From: Leucaena leucocephala
Taxonomy: Eukaryota > Streptophyta > Magnoliopsida > Fabales > Fabaceae
DNA length: 64,000 nucleotides
Assembly (NCBI GenBank): GCA_037074615.1
Contig: CM073546.1
Coordinates: 13,447,501-13,511,500, forward strand
Reading direction: 5' to 3'
Of the stretch, positions 19,355 through 31,514 are shown piece by piece (within the stretch, counting starts at the first letter, position 1; each line of letters starts with the position of its first letter). Position numbers and translations under genes: made by a program. The notes beneath the pieces are model-generated. The model did no database searches, was not told the DNA's origin, and was given only the letters and a program-made list of their open reading frames with translations.

Positions 19355-22135
19355 ATGGCTTTATCCTCTTCCCTTTTCTCACCACCCCATCTTCTTTCCA
19401 ATTACACTACAAAATCCATTTCAACTTCTTCAAGATTCTCTAATCAACTTCTGAAATCTGTCTTTCCACAACCCTTTGTCAAATCGGCGCCTTCTCTGGT
19501 AGTTACAACACCTAGACACTACCGGAGACCCTTTGCTGTTGCAGAAGAAACTGTGGTCACTACTTCACCGGACCCGAAATCCGACGCCGCGAGGAAGCTC
19601 TATATTGGGAACATTCCACGCAATATCGATAACAATGAGCTTGCCCGGGTTGTTGAAGAGCATGGTGCTGTTGAGAGAGCGGAGGTAGTTGAATTTTTTA
19701 ACTTCTTTTTCTTTGCATGTCCAATTTTGCCGCTGAATTGTGATTTGGAGTTTGGAAAATGTTGGTCTCTAAATTGAATTTTGGTTGAATTGAAGACTGA
19801 GGTGGACATGAGCTGTATATAGTGCGACGCTACTTGTGTAGAAGTTCAGGCATCTATTAAATGAAATGAAATAGTATGTAAAATAGAATTTGATAAGTGA
19901 TTTCGTAGATAAAAATGACATTTGTTTCCAACTCAGGAAGGCTGACTATTTCAAGTTTTTCAAAAGCCATTTAGATGAAGATTTCTGAAATCTGAGCTCA
20001 TGAGCTCATCTTGTTTCTCCTTCCTTGGTAATTTTTCCCATGATTAATCCGAAGATTTCATAGAATTCTGATTGCGTGAGCTTCTGGCCATACACTGTGA
20101 CTCCCCAATTTACCAACAGTGGCTTTTAAAACATGAGCCATATTCACTGTTTAATATACAGATTGTTGTTTAGAATTGATATCTTATCATGATATTAACA
20201 AACATTCAGGACTTGGAATGATATTAGGACTTGGAAAAATGCCACAGGGTGCAATATTTATGAGCATTATGAGTATAGTAGACATTACATGTTTCCTTTT
20301 TTTGTCCAATAGAAAGCATTTGTCTTTTCTGTTGTGCAATCAAACAACGCCTAAGTTTTTTGTCAGAAGTTTGATTAGAATATGACTGTAAACCTATGCT
20401 CATGGCTTTCTCTACATTTTCCCCCTCGACAATGGATGATATCTCTCCTCCTTTATTATAAAACTTGTTTTTGGCTTCTTGTCTGCGTGATAATGTAAGG
20501 CAGGATCATTACACTTATAAGTGCTATGAATATGGGGTTTTTATTTATAACATGCCAAGAAATGAATTATTTGTATCCTTATCAATTTGTATAGAATCTG
20601 CATTTATAACATGCCATTAACCTTTTATTTTCATAATGATCTGATTGATAGGTTATGTATGACAAATACTCGGGAAGGAGTCGTCGCTTTGCATTTGTTA
20701 CAATGAAGACGGTTGAGGATGCAAATGCAGTAATTGAGAAGCTAAATGGCACTGTAAGTAACATTTTATATTGATGGCATTTATAAAATTAGATCAATTA
20801 ATTCCTAAGGATCTTCTAACAATTGGGGACTCATGTACTTCTTGTTTTGGTGATAGGAAATCGGAGGTCGTGAAATCAAAGTAAATATAACAGAAAAACC
20901 TTTGCAAACAGTTGATCTATCTATTCTCCAGGCAGAGGAATCTGAATTTGTTGACAGTCCCCACAAAGTGTATATAGGAAATCTTGCCAAAACAGTAACA
21001 ACTGATGTACTTAAAGACTTCTTCTCTTCAACTGGAAATGTTCTTAGTGCCAAGGTTTCACGTGTTCCTGGGACCTCAAAATCCACTGGTTTTGGTTTTG
21101 TCTCATTTTCTTCAGCTGAGGATGTTGAAGCTGCAATCTCATCTTTCAACAATTCCGTAAGTTGTTCATTTGCAAGTTTACAAATCCATATATGCTGAAA
21201 AAGTGAATCCCTAGATTATATACTCAGAATGAAGTCCTCCCCCTGTTCTTGCTTACAGTGATGCAAAATATTTACAAACTTGCTATGGTAGTTGTTAATC
21301 AGATATGTTTGGAAGAAAATATCACACCTGGTCTATAAATTTCATCGAATTTGTTTTATTTGTAGTTCATAATTTTTTTCTGAACTATGAATTTGGACAC
21401 CACTTTTGTCCATGTGAGATTAAAACAAACTTATGCTTTTGGCTCAGACAGGCGCTGAACACAACTTGATTGTGCATGTTTTGACTCTTTTCCTCGCATT
21501 GCTCAATGAGAAAATTATATCTGAGGAACCAAATGTAAAATATTTAGCTTAAAGACCTTAAAAATCTTAACTATTTTCATAAACTATAGTTACTATGAGG
21601 TTTTACAGTAGGTTTTAAGGAAGTTACTACTAATAGTTTGTGTAGGTAACAGTTATCATGCTTTCCAAAGCAATATTTGTGAAGAAGCAACAATTTCAGG
21701 ACGTACTGTAAACGTAGGTTTAAGCCTCTTCTAATGGTTCTGCAAAGACACCTTAAGTTTTTGGGAAGTTATTACAATGTTATTTACAACTACAACCTTC
21801 TTAAAGTCTAGTAAACTTGATAATGAATCCAGTAAAACCTGATAATAAATTAGATTTTTGGAAATAATTTGAATTTTCAAGGTCTTCTAACTCGAAAAAT
21901 TTAACATTTGAGGTCCCCTAGATGTAACCTCCCCTTTTCAATTCTTATCCCAATAACTTTAGATTTGACTGTTCATTGAAATTTGATTGTACACTTAGAG
22001 TATGACGGGAACTTCTATGAGTGGTTAGTTTGCTTTCTGAGTTACATGCTGACTCTGATAAGGGTACTAACATGTCTAAAAACCTATTGATTGCAGTTGT
22101 TAGAAGGGCAACGAATTCGTGTGAACAAGGCATAA
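19355..22135 (+). CDS. PSRP2: Plastid-specific ribosomal protein 2 / chloroplast RNA-binding protein (two RRMs), 4 exons
   Basis: Exons are 19355-19684, 20652-20753, 20857-21156 and 22097-22135, all phase 0 with GT-AG borders, giving 256 residues. Residues 1 to about 60 are Ser/Thr-rich with few acidic residues, as in a chloroplast transit peptide. RRM1 has RNP2 KLYIGNIP (81-88) and RNP1 RSRRFAFV (119-126). RRM2 has RNP2 KVYIGNLA (181-188) and RNP1 KSTGFGFV (219-226). The VMYDKYSGRSRR, GREIKVNITEKP, KVSRVPGTSKSTGFGF and C-terminal IRVNKA segments are very close to what I know of Arabidopsis PSRP2 (cS22). That protein is found with the plastid 30S subunit and binds RNA. The 940-bp third intron holds nothing obvious. 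The call could also be read as a cp31-like RNP, but PSRP2 fits better. Confidence 0.9.
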
Positions 22136-23203
22136 ACAGCCAAAAGCAATAACTTGGAAGCTTGCTTGACTCATATCCTCTAGTTGGAACCATTACAGAC
22201 TTTGCATGAAATAGAAGCCATAAATCAGTTCTATTTCTTGTCTTAGCTTAAACCTCATCAATTTCAGGTGCCAAGTTCCTCCAAAAAAAAAAAAACAATG
22301 AGAGTTTAATGCTTCTGTTGGAAGATATTCTGTAGTTTAGGTTTTTGTGACCTCACTAATTACTTGTAATTGTGTTGCTTCTTTTCATCTGTATTCTGTA
22401 CCGTGTATTATTAATATGACAGGTCTCGTTGAGTTATGAATGTATTTATTTAGTTCCTATCTTTGGCTTGAACTTGACCCCTTTATTGACCTGGAAGTTT
22501 TGGAGCCTGTATTTAAACAATTTGTCACATTTTTCCGAGCTTTTGAGATGGAGTTTTATGCAGCATTTCATGTGATTTTTACAATGTATTGTTGAAATGG
22601 GATGAGACCTCACAGGTTTTAAAGACAAGTTTGAAATCCCAGCTCGGATCTTGTAATGGAGAAGTACAACAATGATGTAAATATGGGATTAAGAAAACTA
22701 AAATAAAGATATGGAATTAATTTTTTTTTAATAAGCTTCATTGTTCCAGAGCCTATTGAAGAAGGGGAACATAGGATATATAGAGGGCAAATGGTAAATA
22801 AGTCAACTCCATCTGTGTAAAGAAGGCGACCGTTTTTTTTATATATATAAAGGTAAAAATATAACAAAAAACTGTTTTTTTTTTTTCAATTTTGAATAGG
22901 AAAAAAATCTGACAAAACACTCCATAGAAAAAGTAGTCATGAATGTCTGGTATTTGAATTTAAGTTGGCCAGAAAAAATGTTTTGGTATTTAATATGATT
23001 TTTCGTTTCATGCTAAAATTTATCTATTGATTTTATAATTGAAAATAAAATATTCAGAAATAATAAAACATTCCAAAATTATACATAGGCGATGTTTTTA
23101 AAGATTGGTGATTATGGAATTATTTGTTTACAATTTTTTTTTTCATGTAATTATTTCTGCCCAGATCACTTCACAATATTTTAGGAATATTTCGTTTCCT
23201 TAA
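22136..23203. other. Intergenic downstream of PSRP2
   Basis: PSRP2 3' UTR to roughly 22450, then AT-rich DNA. No gene or clear repeat seen. Confidence 0.55.
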
Positions 23204-23206
23204 ATG

Positions 23207-23475
23207 TCTCTTTTAGAACGTACAATGGAACCTGAAGTTCCCATCGCCTTGCGAATGTCGAGCCACCTTCTTTTTCGGATATATTCGAAGAAAGTTGATT
23301 ATCTTTTCCAAGACTGTAATGCTGTTTTGACTGGGCTCAGTACGGCATTCGCTTCTGTTCAACTTACTTTGCCAGAGGATGCAAGGAGGGCACCATTTCA
23401 TTCTATAACACTGCCAGAGGCATTTGACCTTGATGCAATCATGTTGGATGGCATTGACGAGGAGTACTTCCAATT
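23207..23475 (+). pseudogene. Fragment of a RAD21/SCC1 (kleisin) cohesin gene
   Basis: About 85 residues match the N-terminal kleisin domain of plant RAD21/SYN proteins: EPEVPIALRMSSHLL, RIYSKKVDYLFQDCNAVL, then LTLPEDARRAPFHSITLP and FDLDAIMLDGIDEE. In intact relatives HLLLGVVRIYS is continuous; here HLLFRIYS is about three codons short. The start of the domain and the rest of the roughly 600-1000-residue protein are absent, and the frame ends soon after. The segment is contiguous without introns, which fits a retrocopied or captured fragment, although a single large exon cannot be excluded. The ORF at 23714-23938 (LEAFWEYLESDFDS…) was not recognised. Confidence 0.7.
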
Positions 23476-24032
23476 TATTTTTACTTCTTAAATCAGGACA
23501 TGACAGACATATGGATTTCTGTCGCAGGGTTAAAGATATCCACTTGGGGAGTCAAGAAGATATCACTCTCACAAGTTATAGAAATGGAAAGATATTTTAT
23601 TTACCTTTATTCTTAATAGTTGTATTCTTAAGTATTGAACTTTTGTATTTAGTTATATTTACCCTGTAGGGCATTTATTTATCTTTTTTTTTAACAGTCC
23701 TCACACTATCTTTTTGTGTTTTCAACTTGAAGCATTTTGGGAGTACCTAGAATCTGACTTCGACTCATTACGTACCCACATAAAGCCGAAGTACTGTTAC
23801 ATGTTCTTGATTATGTTTCACAATAAATATACTGAAAATGACGAATGGATGAGACGCACAATGGTAAGAGAAAAGAGAGAGGAAGAGCAAGAAAAAAATC
23901 GTCCCAAAACAATTTTTCTTTCTACATGTATCTTTGCATAAGGGGGGAGTGGAATATATATTTACTACCTACTTCCCCCATGTTTTCATCCGGAAAAGTG
24001 ATGGGGATATCTATCATTTACCTTATAACGTG

Positions 24033-24072
<40 letters not shown>

Positions 24073-24249
24073 TCTATTCTCTCTATTACTTTTTTAATGA
24101 CCATAATCTTCATTAGATTTAGGTCTAACCTATTAAAGGTAGATCAACTCATTTTTTTAACCGAATTTATTTATAATAATTTATAGTTCCATGATGTAGG
24201 GCTATGCAAGGATTTCTAAAAAATTTCTCAAAGGAACTTTTTTTTTGTT

Positions 24250-24365
24250 ATAAAATTTTTAGAAAAGGGTTAGGCTCACCCACGATCTCAGGACATGGTG
24301 AAATCTCCCTTCCTCCTATGTGATACCAATATCAGGTAGGGCGAGCCGTCAACCTAGGCACACAA
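24250..24365 (-). mobile_element. SINE-like repeat, family 2 (copy B)
   Basis: On the minus strand TTGGTATCACATAGGAGG, AGGGAGATTTCACC and GATCGTGGGTGAGCCTAACC line up with the 3' parts of 2150-2275 and 55925-56072. The upstream part to about 24490 may also belong to it. The left boundary is uncertain. Confidence 0.5.
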
Positions 24366-25251
24366 AAGCTAAGATGTCTCCCCAAGCGATATGACTGAAA
24401 CCACAACAAAGTGATACTCCTCAGAGATCAAACACATTTTAAATAGTCACATATATTACCCATTTACCAGTTGAACCCACGGACAATAGATATTTCTCAA
24501 AGGAACTATAGAAGTGTAAAATCCCATCAGATCTTGATCTATGAGGAAGATCATGTGGATGATGAGATTGCTAGAACTCATTTGCTACACCACCTGCTGC
24601 ATCTTGTGATTGCCTTTTAGTAGGTTCACAAGGTAGAGAAGCTGAAAACTTGTTGTCTTAACCTCCACTTTATAAGATAGTGAGATAATTGTTTAGATTA
24701 TTAAGAAAGATTAACTTTTAAAGAATTATGGTATATTTATTTTACATTTGGTGAGTTAATTGATATGTATCTCTAAGTCCGATTAATCTTGTGTAAATTT
24801 TAAAACTGAGTTTGAAAACCAATTTTCCCAACCACTTTATTTATATTATGTCTAAAATAATCTAAAATCTAAAAGAATTTAATTATTATAAAATGGTGTA
24901 AAATATAAGATAGAATATTTAAAATATCTCAAATAAAATAATTTCTCAGTTTAAGAATCCCAAACTGAAATCTCTGAATTCCAGTTCCTAGAAATCTGTG
25001 TTGTATCCCAATGCCAACATCTAGTTCCATTCTAGTGACTCATGGCAGTCTTTAATGAAAAAAATAAGGGAAAAAAAAAACATTTGGGAATTTTAAGGGG
25101 CATTAAAGAGCATGAGAGGGTAAAGACCCCTTGCCTGATTTTTGTTAATGTTGGTTGAAAGCATATAGGACCCAAAAATCAATATCAATATTAATTAAAT
25201 ATAATTTTTTTAATAAATCACTGTTTAAATTCTTAGAAATTCAGAATGGCT

Positions 25252-25255
<4 letters not shown>

Positions 25256-25295
<40 letters not shown>
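25256..25295. repeat. (TA)20 microsatellite
   Basis: 40 bases of perfect TA. Confidence 0.9.
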
Positions 25296-25300
<5 letters not shown>

Positions 25301-25458
25301 ATAGAATAATAGTATCAAATACATTCCATATTTTAGCAAAAGTACCGAATACAAAAGAAGATGCTACATAAATTTGGATTAATCATTACTATCACATGCT
25401 AAACGATTCTCATACAAAATATACAGTAAATGATATAAATATCTTCGTTCTTTAAGAT

Positions 25459-25490
<32 letters not shown>

Positions 25491-26009
25491 CACACACATA
25501 TATAGGACGCACATTAAACGTGGAGCGTAGACCATCAGATTCTATCTCCTCCAAGCAAAATCCAGTCAGAATTGTATATTTGTATATTACAGTATATATA
25601 TATATATATTATCATGTTGCATGTGACTTAATTTCAAGTTTAATTACTAGTCAATCTTAATTACGTGCTCTTCAAGCCCATAAATTAATAAATCATCAAC
25701 TTTGGTTAATTAAACCTGTCCAAATGGTTTCTCAAGTGAGAAATAATATTTATATTTTAAAAGTTTCCCCCTTCAAGAGACGGATGTGACATGATCTAGT
25801 CTTTTTGACTTACTTTTTTGGCCTTTTGTATTAAATCCTATAATCCTTCTATAAGCCCTATATTAATAAATTTTATAAACTCTAAAAATTAATTAAATTA
25901 GATAAATGCCAAAAATTATAATAATTGAGATCCAAAACAGAGGTCGGTTTAATCTTATATTAAAAATTAAAGAGTAAGGTTTTGTAAAGAGAAACAGAAA
26001 ATATATATT

Positions 26010-26245
26010 ACTTTCTATTTTAATTATAAGAATTAATTGATTTTTTAAAAAAAATTAAAGAATATAAATAAATTAATTAATTATAATTAATATAAAAATA
26101 AATAAATTAATTTAAATAAATTGAGGAATATATAATATAAATTTATTTTGAAGAGTTAAATTTGATTATAATTAACTGATTTATTTAATTTTTTTAATCT
26201 ATCTAAAAAATAATTAACTCTTATAATTAGAATCAGAATAAGTAT
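26010..26245. mobile_element. Stowaway-like MITE
   Basis: TTTTAATTATAAGAATTAATTG at the left is mirrored by AAATAATTAACTCTTATAATT at the right. The body resembles 8707-8942 (TATAATATAAATTTATTTTGAAGAG). Confidence 0.5.
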
Positions 26246-26590
26246 ATATATATATATATACTCCGCCTGTTATTAATATATGATTTAATATGTAGTATAA
26301 ATTATACTATAAATAATTCATATTTAATATTATATATATATATATATATATTTATCAATGAGTAAAGCTTATCATGAAATTACGAGGAATGAATCCTTGA
26401 ATTTGATTGTGTGTCCAATATGTCACTGTCATTTGTGTTCCATGTTCAACGTATTGTTTATAACACACCTGGTCAAAGGTGGCCACAACGACCTCGTATT
26501 GACTTTTCCAACGTTGGCCCCAAGTCTCCTCTGCTTGCTTCCTAAGCAATTGCAAACACGAACCAACTCAGTAACTTCTTTCTTCTTCTT

Positions 26591-26598
26591 ATATATAG
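26591..26598 (+). promoter_or_regulatory. TATA box of the 67-residue protein gene
   Basis: ATATATAG about 115 bases before the ATG, followed by a CT-rich (TTC)n leader. Confidence 0.55.
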
Positions 26599-26710
26599 CC
26601 CTGCTTCTTCTTCTTCTTCTTCATCACTCTCACCATTCCCAGCAATCAATTAATCTTCTCAGAAATCAAAGGAATCAAAAGGAATATTCTAAAGCTTCTG
26701 TCTTTAAAAG

Positions 26711-26914
26711 ATGGGTTTGTCTTTAGGGTTTCTGAACTGCTTCGCTGCTGCTGCTGCTGCTTCTTCTTCGTCTGCTAGAGTCGCTGATCATACAGAAGCC
26801 GAAGGGAAAGCTAATAAGAACATGAAATCAGAATCTTCAAAGAAATCGAAGCCAAAGGGAGCTCCAATTGTGGTTTCTCATTTCCCACACAACTCTTATA
26901 TTTCCCGATTGTAG
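26711..26914 (+). CDS. Small conserved-looking plant protein of 67 residues, function unknown
   Basis: A complete 67-residue ORF with a TATA box and a TTC-rich 5' leader. The N-terminus MGLSLGFLNC has a glycine at position 2 and a cysteine at 10, a possible but weak myristoylation/palmitoylation context. An Ala9/Ser run coded by GCT and TCT/TCG follows, then a Lys-rich hydrophilic middle (NKNMKSESSKKSKPKG). The C-terminus reads APIVVSHFPHNSYISRL. I have the impression that short plant proteins ending in a similar PIVV…FP.NS..SRL block exist, but I cannot name the family. No signal peptide or membrane span. Codon use and the leader argue for a real gene. Confidence 0.65.
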   Translation: MGLSLGFLNCFAAAAAASSSSARVADHTEAEGKANKNMKSESSKKSKPKGAPIVVSHFPHNSYISRL

Positions 26915-29077
26915 GAGCTCCGCTGCTCACTTGCCTTCATTCATTCATCCATTCATTTCCCCCCTCAATTATATATGTAATTTCTTGTATTCTTTTTTTT
27001 TTTTGCAATTAATTAAGTTTTTTTTTTGGTTATGAGCTATCTTTGTAAAAAAAAAAAAAAGAACATGTTAGACGGCAAATGTTGGCTTTCTTGAATAAAT
27101 TTTAAACCAACGTTTTCTCTTCATACATACTTGAATGGAGAAAAAAGTTCTCAAATAAATAATTGGCTTATTTAAAATAGTATTCCCTCAAGTGTAAAGT
27201 CTGATAATGCGTGGATGCTCTGTTTTGGATGGAGACAAATTTTCAGAAGCAAAGAAGACTAAAGAGGAAAATATGGGGCAAATGAAACGTTCGGCTGCCA
27301 CTCCTAGTCTCCTCTACCCAAAAACCACATCATTTTGGGTGTAAAATATTGGTGGTGAACACTTTTTAATTAGCTAGTATTAGCTATTTTTCCAATAGCA
27401 TATAGTATTTTAAACTAATTTTTTATATATTTAATATCTTAAAATATTTTTTAATAACATGCAATATCTATTTTTAATTAATTTTTAGTATATCTTGCAC
27501 CTTAAAATATTTTTTTCAATAACATATAGTATCTTAAAATAATTTTTTTGCATAATCTTATCCTTAAATTATTTTTCTTATAAGCAATGAGCACTATAAA
27601 TTTAAAATATTAAGTGTTGCTTGAAATATATCTTATGATGATGGATGTAGTAAAAATTAATTTATAATACTGAATATTACTGAAAAATATTTTAATATGT
27701 CAAAAATTAGTTTAAGATTAATGCAGATGCAATTGAAAAATATTTTAGAGTTCTAAATGAATTAAAAATTAATTTTAAAAACTATTAAAAATACTTTATA
27801 TTAGTTAATTAAGGGGGGAAAAGTGTTCACCATCAATATTTTATACTCAAAATAGTGTAATTTTGGACAGAGGTGAGGCAGCTTAAAAGCAGAGGAGAGA
27901 AGCCAGGTTCATTTTTGTATTGATACAGAAAAAGGAGGGGGAGGTTAATTAAAAGGAGGGTTTATGGAATTTGTTTGGTTGGAAGGTAAGAAAAAAAGAG
28001 AAGTTTCTTGTTTAGTTTAAAAAAAGAAGTGAGCTAATTGATAACTATGCTATTGTTTTTTTATTTAAATTTCTTCTTCTTCTTCTTTTACAAATTTTTA
28101 TCAGAATTATTATTAAAATTATTATTTCTTAGTTTATGAACACTTACAATATTTTTACTATTAACTTCTACACCATAATCTTAACACCCCACACTATAAT
28201 GTTATTTTACTGGTACATCTAATATTTTTAATATTATTTTTTATTTATATTTAATATCTTATTATATATGATGCAATATGTTTTTATAATTTAGAGTGTT
28301 AGACGCCCAATTAATAAGATTATATTGGTGGAGGAAGTACTTGAGAAATGACCATTGACCAATATCCTAAGAATAATTTTAAGAATTTATGGTCCCTCTT
28401 CATAATTCCTAAAGTTGGTCCCTCAACATAATTCTTGCCAAAGAACCATGTCCCAGCTCCATACAAGAACGTGCAAACCGCTAAAAATTTACAATTAATA
28501 GTCAAAAAAAAGTAAATAATATATTAGGCCTTGAGCCTTGTGACTCCAATGTTTTAAATTATTATTACGCCCTCTTCTAATCCTTGTGTTGAAGAACTTT
28601 TGATGTCCAAGTGTGTCATCTCCATAGTTGGTCTAAAATCAAACTTTCACAACATTTACCAATTACAATCCATCAGTGCAATTTCTGATGTTCCCGTTCA
28701 TCTGAAAATCTCTGTCCAACATGTCATAAAGTGCTTATATCATATGGCACCCACCGATTAAAACCCGACAGGAATAGTAATATTTGAGACACAACTAGGA
28801 ATTACAATTCCCCCAAATGATGTACTAAGCGATAAATATGTACTTTTGCAAGTTAAGCACAAGGACCATCACCTTCCATTCCAAAGCTAATAATCTATTT
28901 GCAATCTTACAATATTATGACTTTGCATTGACCACAGCAATTGCAAATCTTAGGAGAACCATACAAAGACTGTACCCAAATGAAAACTGCAATGCAGCCA
29001 GTTCCAATGGTCAAGTAGCAAATGTTAAAACCTCCGGTAACTTCACAACATTCAGAGTACCAGAAGCTTACACTCAC
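26915..29077. other. Intergenic between the 67-residue gene and the OB-fold gene
   Basis: 3' UTR of the small gene, a large fold-back MITE (27288-27905), AT-rich DNA to about 28560, then mixed-composition DNA to 29077 that may include the 3' UTR of the OB-fold gene. Confidence 0.55.
27288..27905. mobile_element. Fold-back MITE with long inverted arms
   Basis: Left arm TGTAAAATATTGGTGGTGAA (from 27340) is the inverse of TTCACCATCAATATTTTATA (to 27845). Pairing continues inward for about 240 bases and outward to about 27288 and 27905. Nearly the whole element is inverted repeat with a short centre near 27580-27610. No coding. Confidence 0.7.
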
Positions 29078-31018
29078 TCACTCTTCAACAACATTCACCA
29101 ATTCATATTCAACTAAAGAAAGATTGTTATCTTCTTTAACCTCAAAATTGGCAGGTTCTATGGGTTCAATCCTCCCCCATTTATCCACTGCTAGCCTCAT
29201 AGATCCCTTGAACATGTCAATCTTCGCGTTACGCAGAATTAAAGTTGCACCCGGATTCATGAGATCCACTGTACAAGAGAATATAAACCATGTCAACATA
29301 CATACAATCACTAATGTGATAACAAGGCTAAAACTTCCACAAACTCCAAAATTAGATACCTGGTAATAAGAATCAGAAAAAAGTATTAAAAAAACAAGGC
29401 TAAAACTTACAACATTTGTACCTGAGAAGGATACATTATGCACATAATAAACAGACAAGAATTACCATGAATGAGGCTAATCACGCATACACTACATATA
29501 ACTTAAATCAAAGCACAAATATAGAGTAGGTAAAAGTTGGACAACTAAAACAGTTTAAGGCAAGCCGCTTTCTATTGCCAACTTTACGGCACAAGCAATG
29601 AGGGCAACAAACTGAGAGAAGTCAAATGATATTTTCTTGAAAGGACAAAACTTGGGGTGTACTTTCTTCTGTACTTGCTTTAAGATCCCCTACTGTAAAA
29701 CTGATGACAAGTGGACAACAATCCAAAGACTCTGCCTAGGTCTGGTCATCACCAGAAACCCTTTAGAAGCTTACTTCTATATTTGCAACATCTTTATCAA
29801 CACAGCACACTTGCTTAACAAATGATTATAGTCCAAGTCAACCATACGTATATCAACAATGATACAAACCCTCAGCAGTATGCACCAGAGGATTACTGAA
29901 GAATCGCATGAATCAATAGCTGAACCGCATGAATCAGTTATGAGGATGAATCTCATGAAACAGAAATTTAAATGGAAAACATATATTTTAGCTGGGTTTA
30001 GCAGTCCAGTCCAACACAAACCAGTTATAAAAATCCCATTTCACCCTTGTTATTACCATTCTTTTCAAGTAAGAACATTCAAAAAGCATAAGGAGCAAAG
30101 AAATCTACAATTTTAACTCATTGTGAAAAAAGGGTCTCTTTGCTTCAGCACTGTCATTTGTAATTATCAGTGTGTTTGCCTCTGCCAAACTCTATGCACA
30201 GATCCTTTAGACAATGAATATTTATTGAGTTGAATACATAAAAATGCATATCTTGGCTAAGAAATGAAATTACAAGCATAAGCAGATTACATAATATATA
30301 TATTCACAAAAATGTCTATTTTGATTCAAGATAATAGCAATTTTATATTTTTAAACAATATAAAACATAAGGCACATCTTAAAATCTTATCTCGATTATC
30401 GTATCTTTAGCCTTTAAGTTATTATATTGCTATTAGTAATTAGTAATTGTTTCAGTAACGTAATCAATGGCTAATCAATTATCTTTAAATAAAATCAACG
30501 TAATAATTTATTACAATCCATCCAATAATTATAGTCAAATGAACTTAACTATTACACTTAAAAATATTAAGTATAAATTTTCAAAAACTTGAAAAGCTAA
30601 TTGGCACACAAATAATACCAACAAAGCAATCACATAAGAGGAAGAATATATCATGAATTCAAAGAAAGACGTAGATGATCCTAATCAAGCAGGTTCATTA
30701 AATCAAATCTCCTGCAAAAAAATTGCAATCGTGAATGAATAAAACCATTCTTATCGTACCCTGTTCGTTACGGGCCGTGAAAATAATGGTTCCGGTTTCA
30801 TCACCCACAAGACACTCGGCGATGCGTGCTGGACGGGAAGGCCGAGCCAAAAGCATTGACGACCGACCACCGCGATTGTTGATCGACTTCACCTCCTTAG
30901 CGCTGACCACCTTCACGGTTAGCGTGTGGCCAGTGGTACCCGGCTTTAACTGGTCCACCTTGATAAACACGGGCTTTCTCTTCGCCGCCGCAGTCCCCGC
31001 CGTAGCTGGTGTTGCCAT
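29078..31018 (-). CDS. OB-fold nucleic-acid-binding protein (At4g28440-like), 2 exons
   Basis: Exons 30760-31018 and 29078-29268 join in phase 1 (CAG G|TG GAT) across a 1.49-kb intron to give 149 residues. After an Ala-rich N-terminus the protein runs KPVFIKVDQLKPGTTGHTLT, then RIAECLVGDETGTIIFTARNEQVDLM, NAKIDMFKGSMRLAVDKWGR and NNLSLVEYELVN. This is a single OB fold of the type annotated in plants as 'uncharacterized protein At4g28440-like', related to the SOSS-B/replication-factor OB folds. A nucleic-acid-binding role is inferred from the fold only. The upstream region has a telo-box and TGGGCC motifs. The long intron holds no recognisable ORF of its own. Confidence 0.92.
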
Positions 31019-31133
31019 GATCGGAAGCTTAAATCTATGATTCGAGCACGTTGTTTTTGGGGTTTCTGCTTTGCAGGATGCGAAGGAAGACCTGTGTGGG
31101 GGAAATGAGAATTAATCGATCATAGCAACTGTT

Positions 31134-31226
31134 AAACCCTAACCCTAGTTTCCAATTTGGGAATTTCATTTTGGGCCGAATTTCATTTAAGTCTAACGGA
31201 AATCGTGGGCTTTGCCGCCAGGCCCA
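31134..31226 (-). promoter_or_regulatory. Telo-box and TGGGCC (site II) cluster upstream of the OB-fold gene
   Basis: AAACCCTAACCCTAG at 31134-31148, TGGGCC at 31172-31177 and GGCCCA at 31221-31226. Telo-box plus TCP-type site II motifs are typical of plant growth- and translation-linked promoters. Confidence 0.55.
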
Positions 31227-31514
31227 TTACATAACAACTCCCATGAGAAAAAAATATTGGGGAAAAACAAGCGAAAGTAAAGATTTTATTAGGAGAGATA
31301 AAATATATTTGGGAAAATTAATTTCTAAATTATAGCTAAAGAGATGTCGCATGATTTCTACCAAAAAAATAACAAATGAACAACTAAAATGGAAAAAATT
31401 ACTTTTGTATCAAAAAGTGAAAAATTACTTTATGGTTATGAACAATATTTATTTATTAATTATTATTAGTTAGTAATATTTATTCTTTAATCAGCACAAC
31501 TTGTTTAAAGCCAA

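Larger units (their letters stand above)
23476..26710. other. Intergenic, repeat-rich
   Basis: Holds an unrecognised short ORF (23714-23938), (TA)n runs at about 24038-24062, 25256-25295, 25461-25480 and 25588-25608, a SINE-like element (24250-24365, minus), a MITE (26010-26245) and the promoter of the 67-residue gene. Otherwise AT-rich without coding. Confidence 0.55.
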
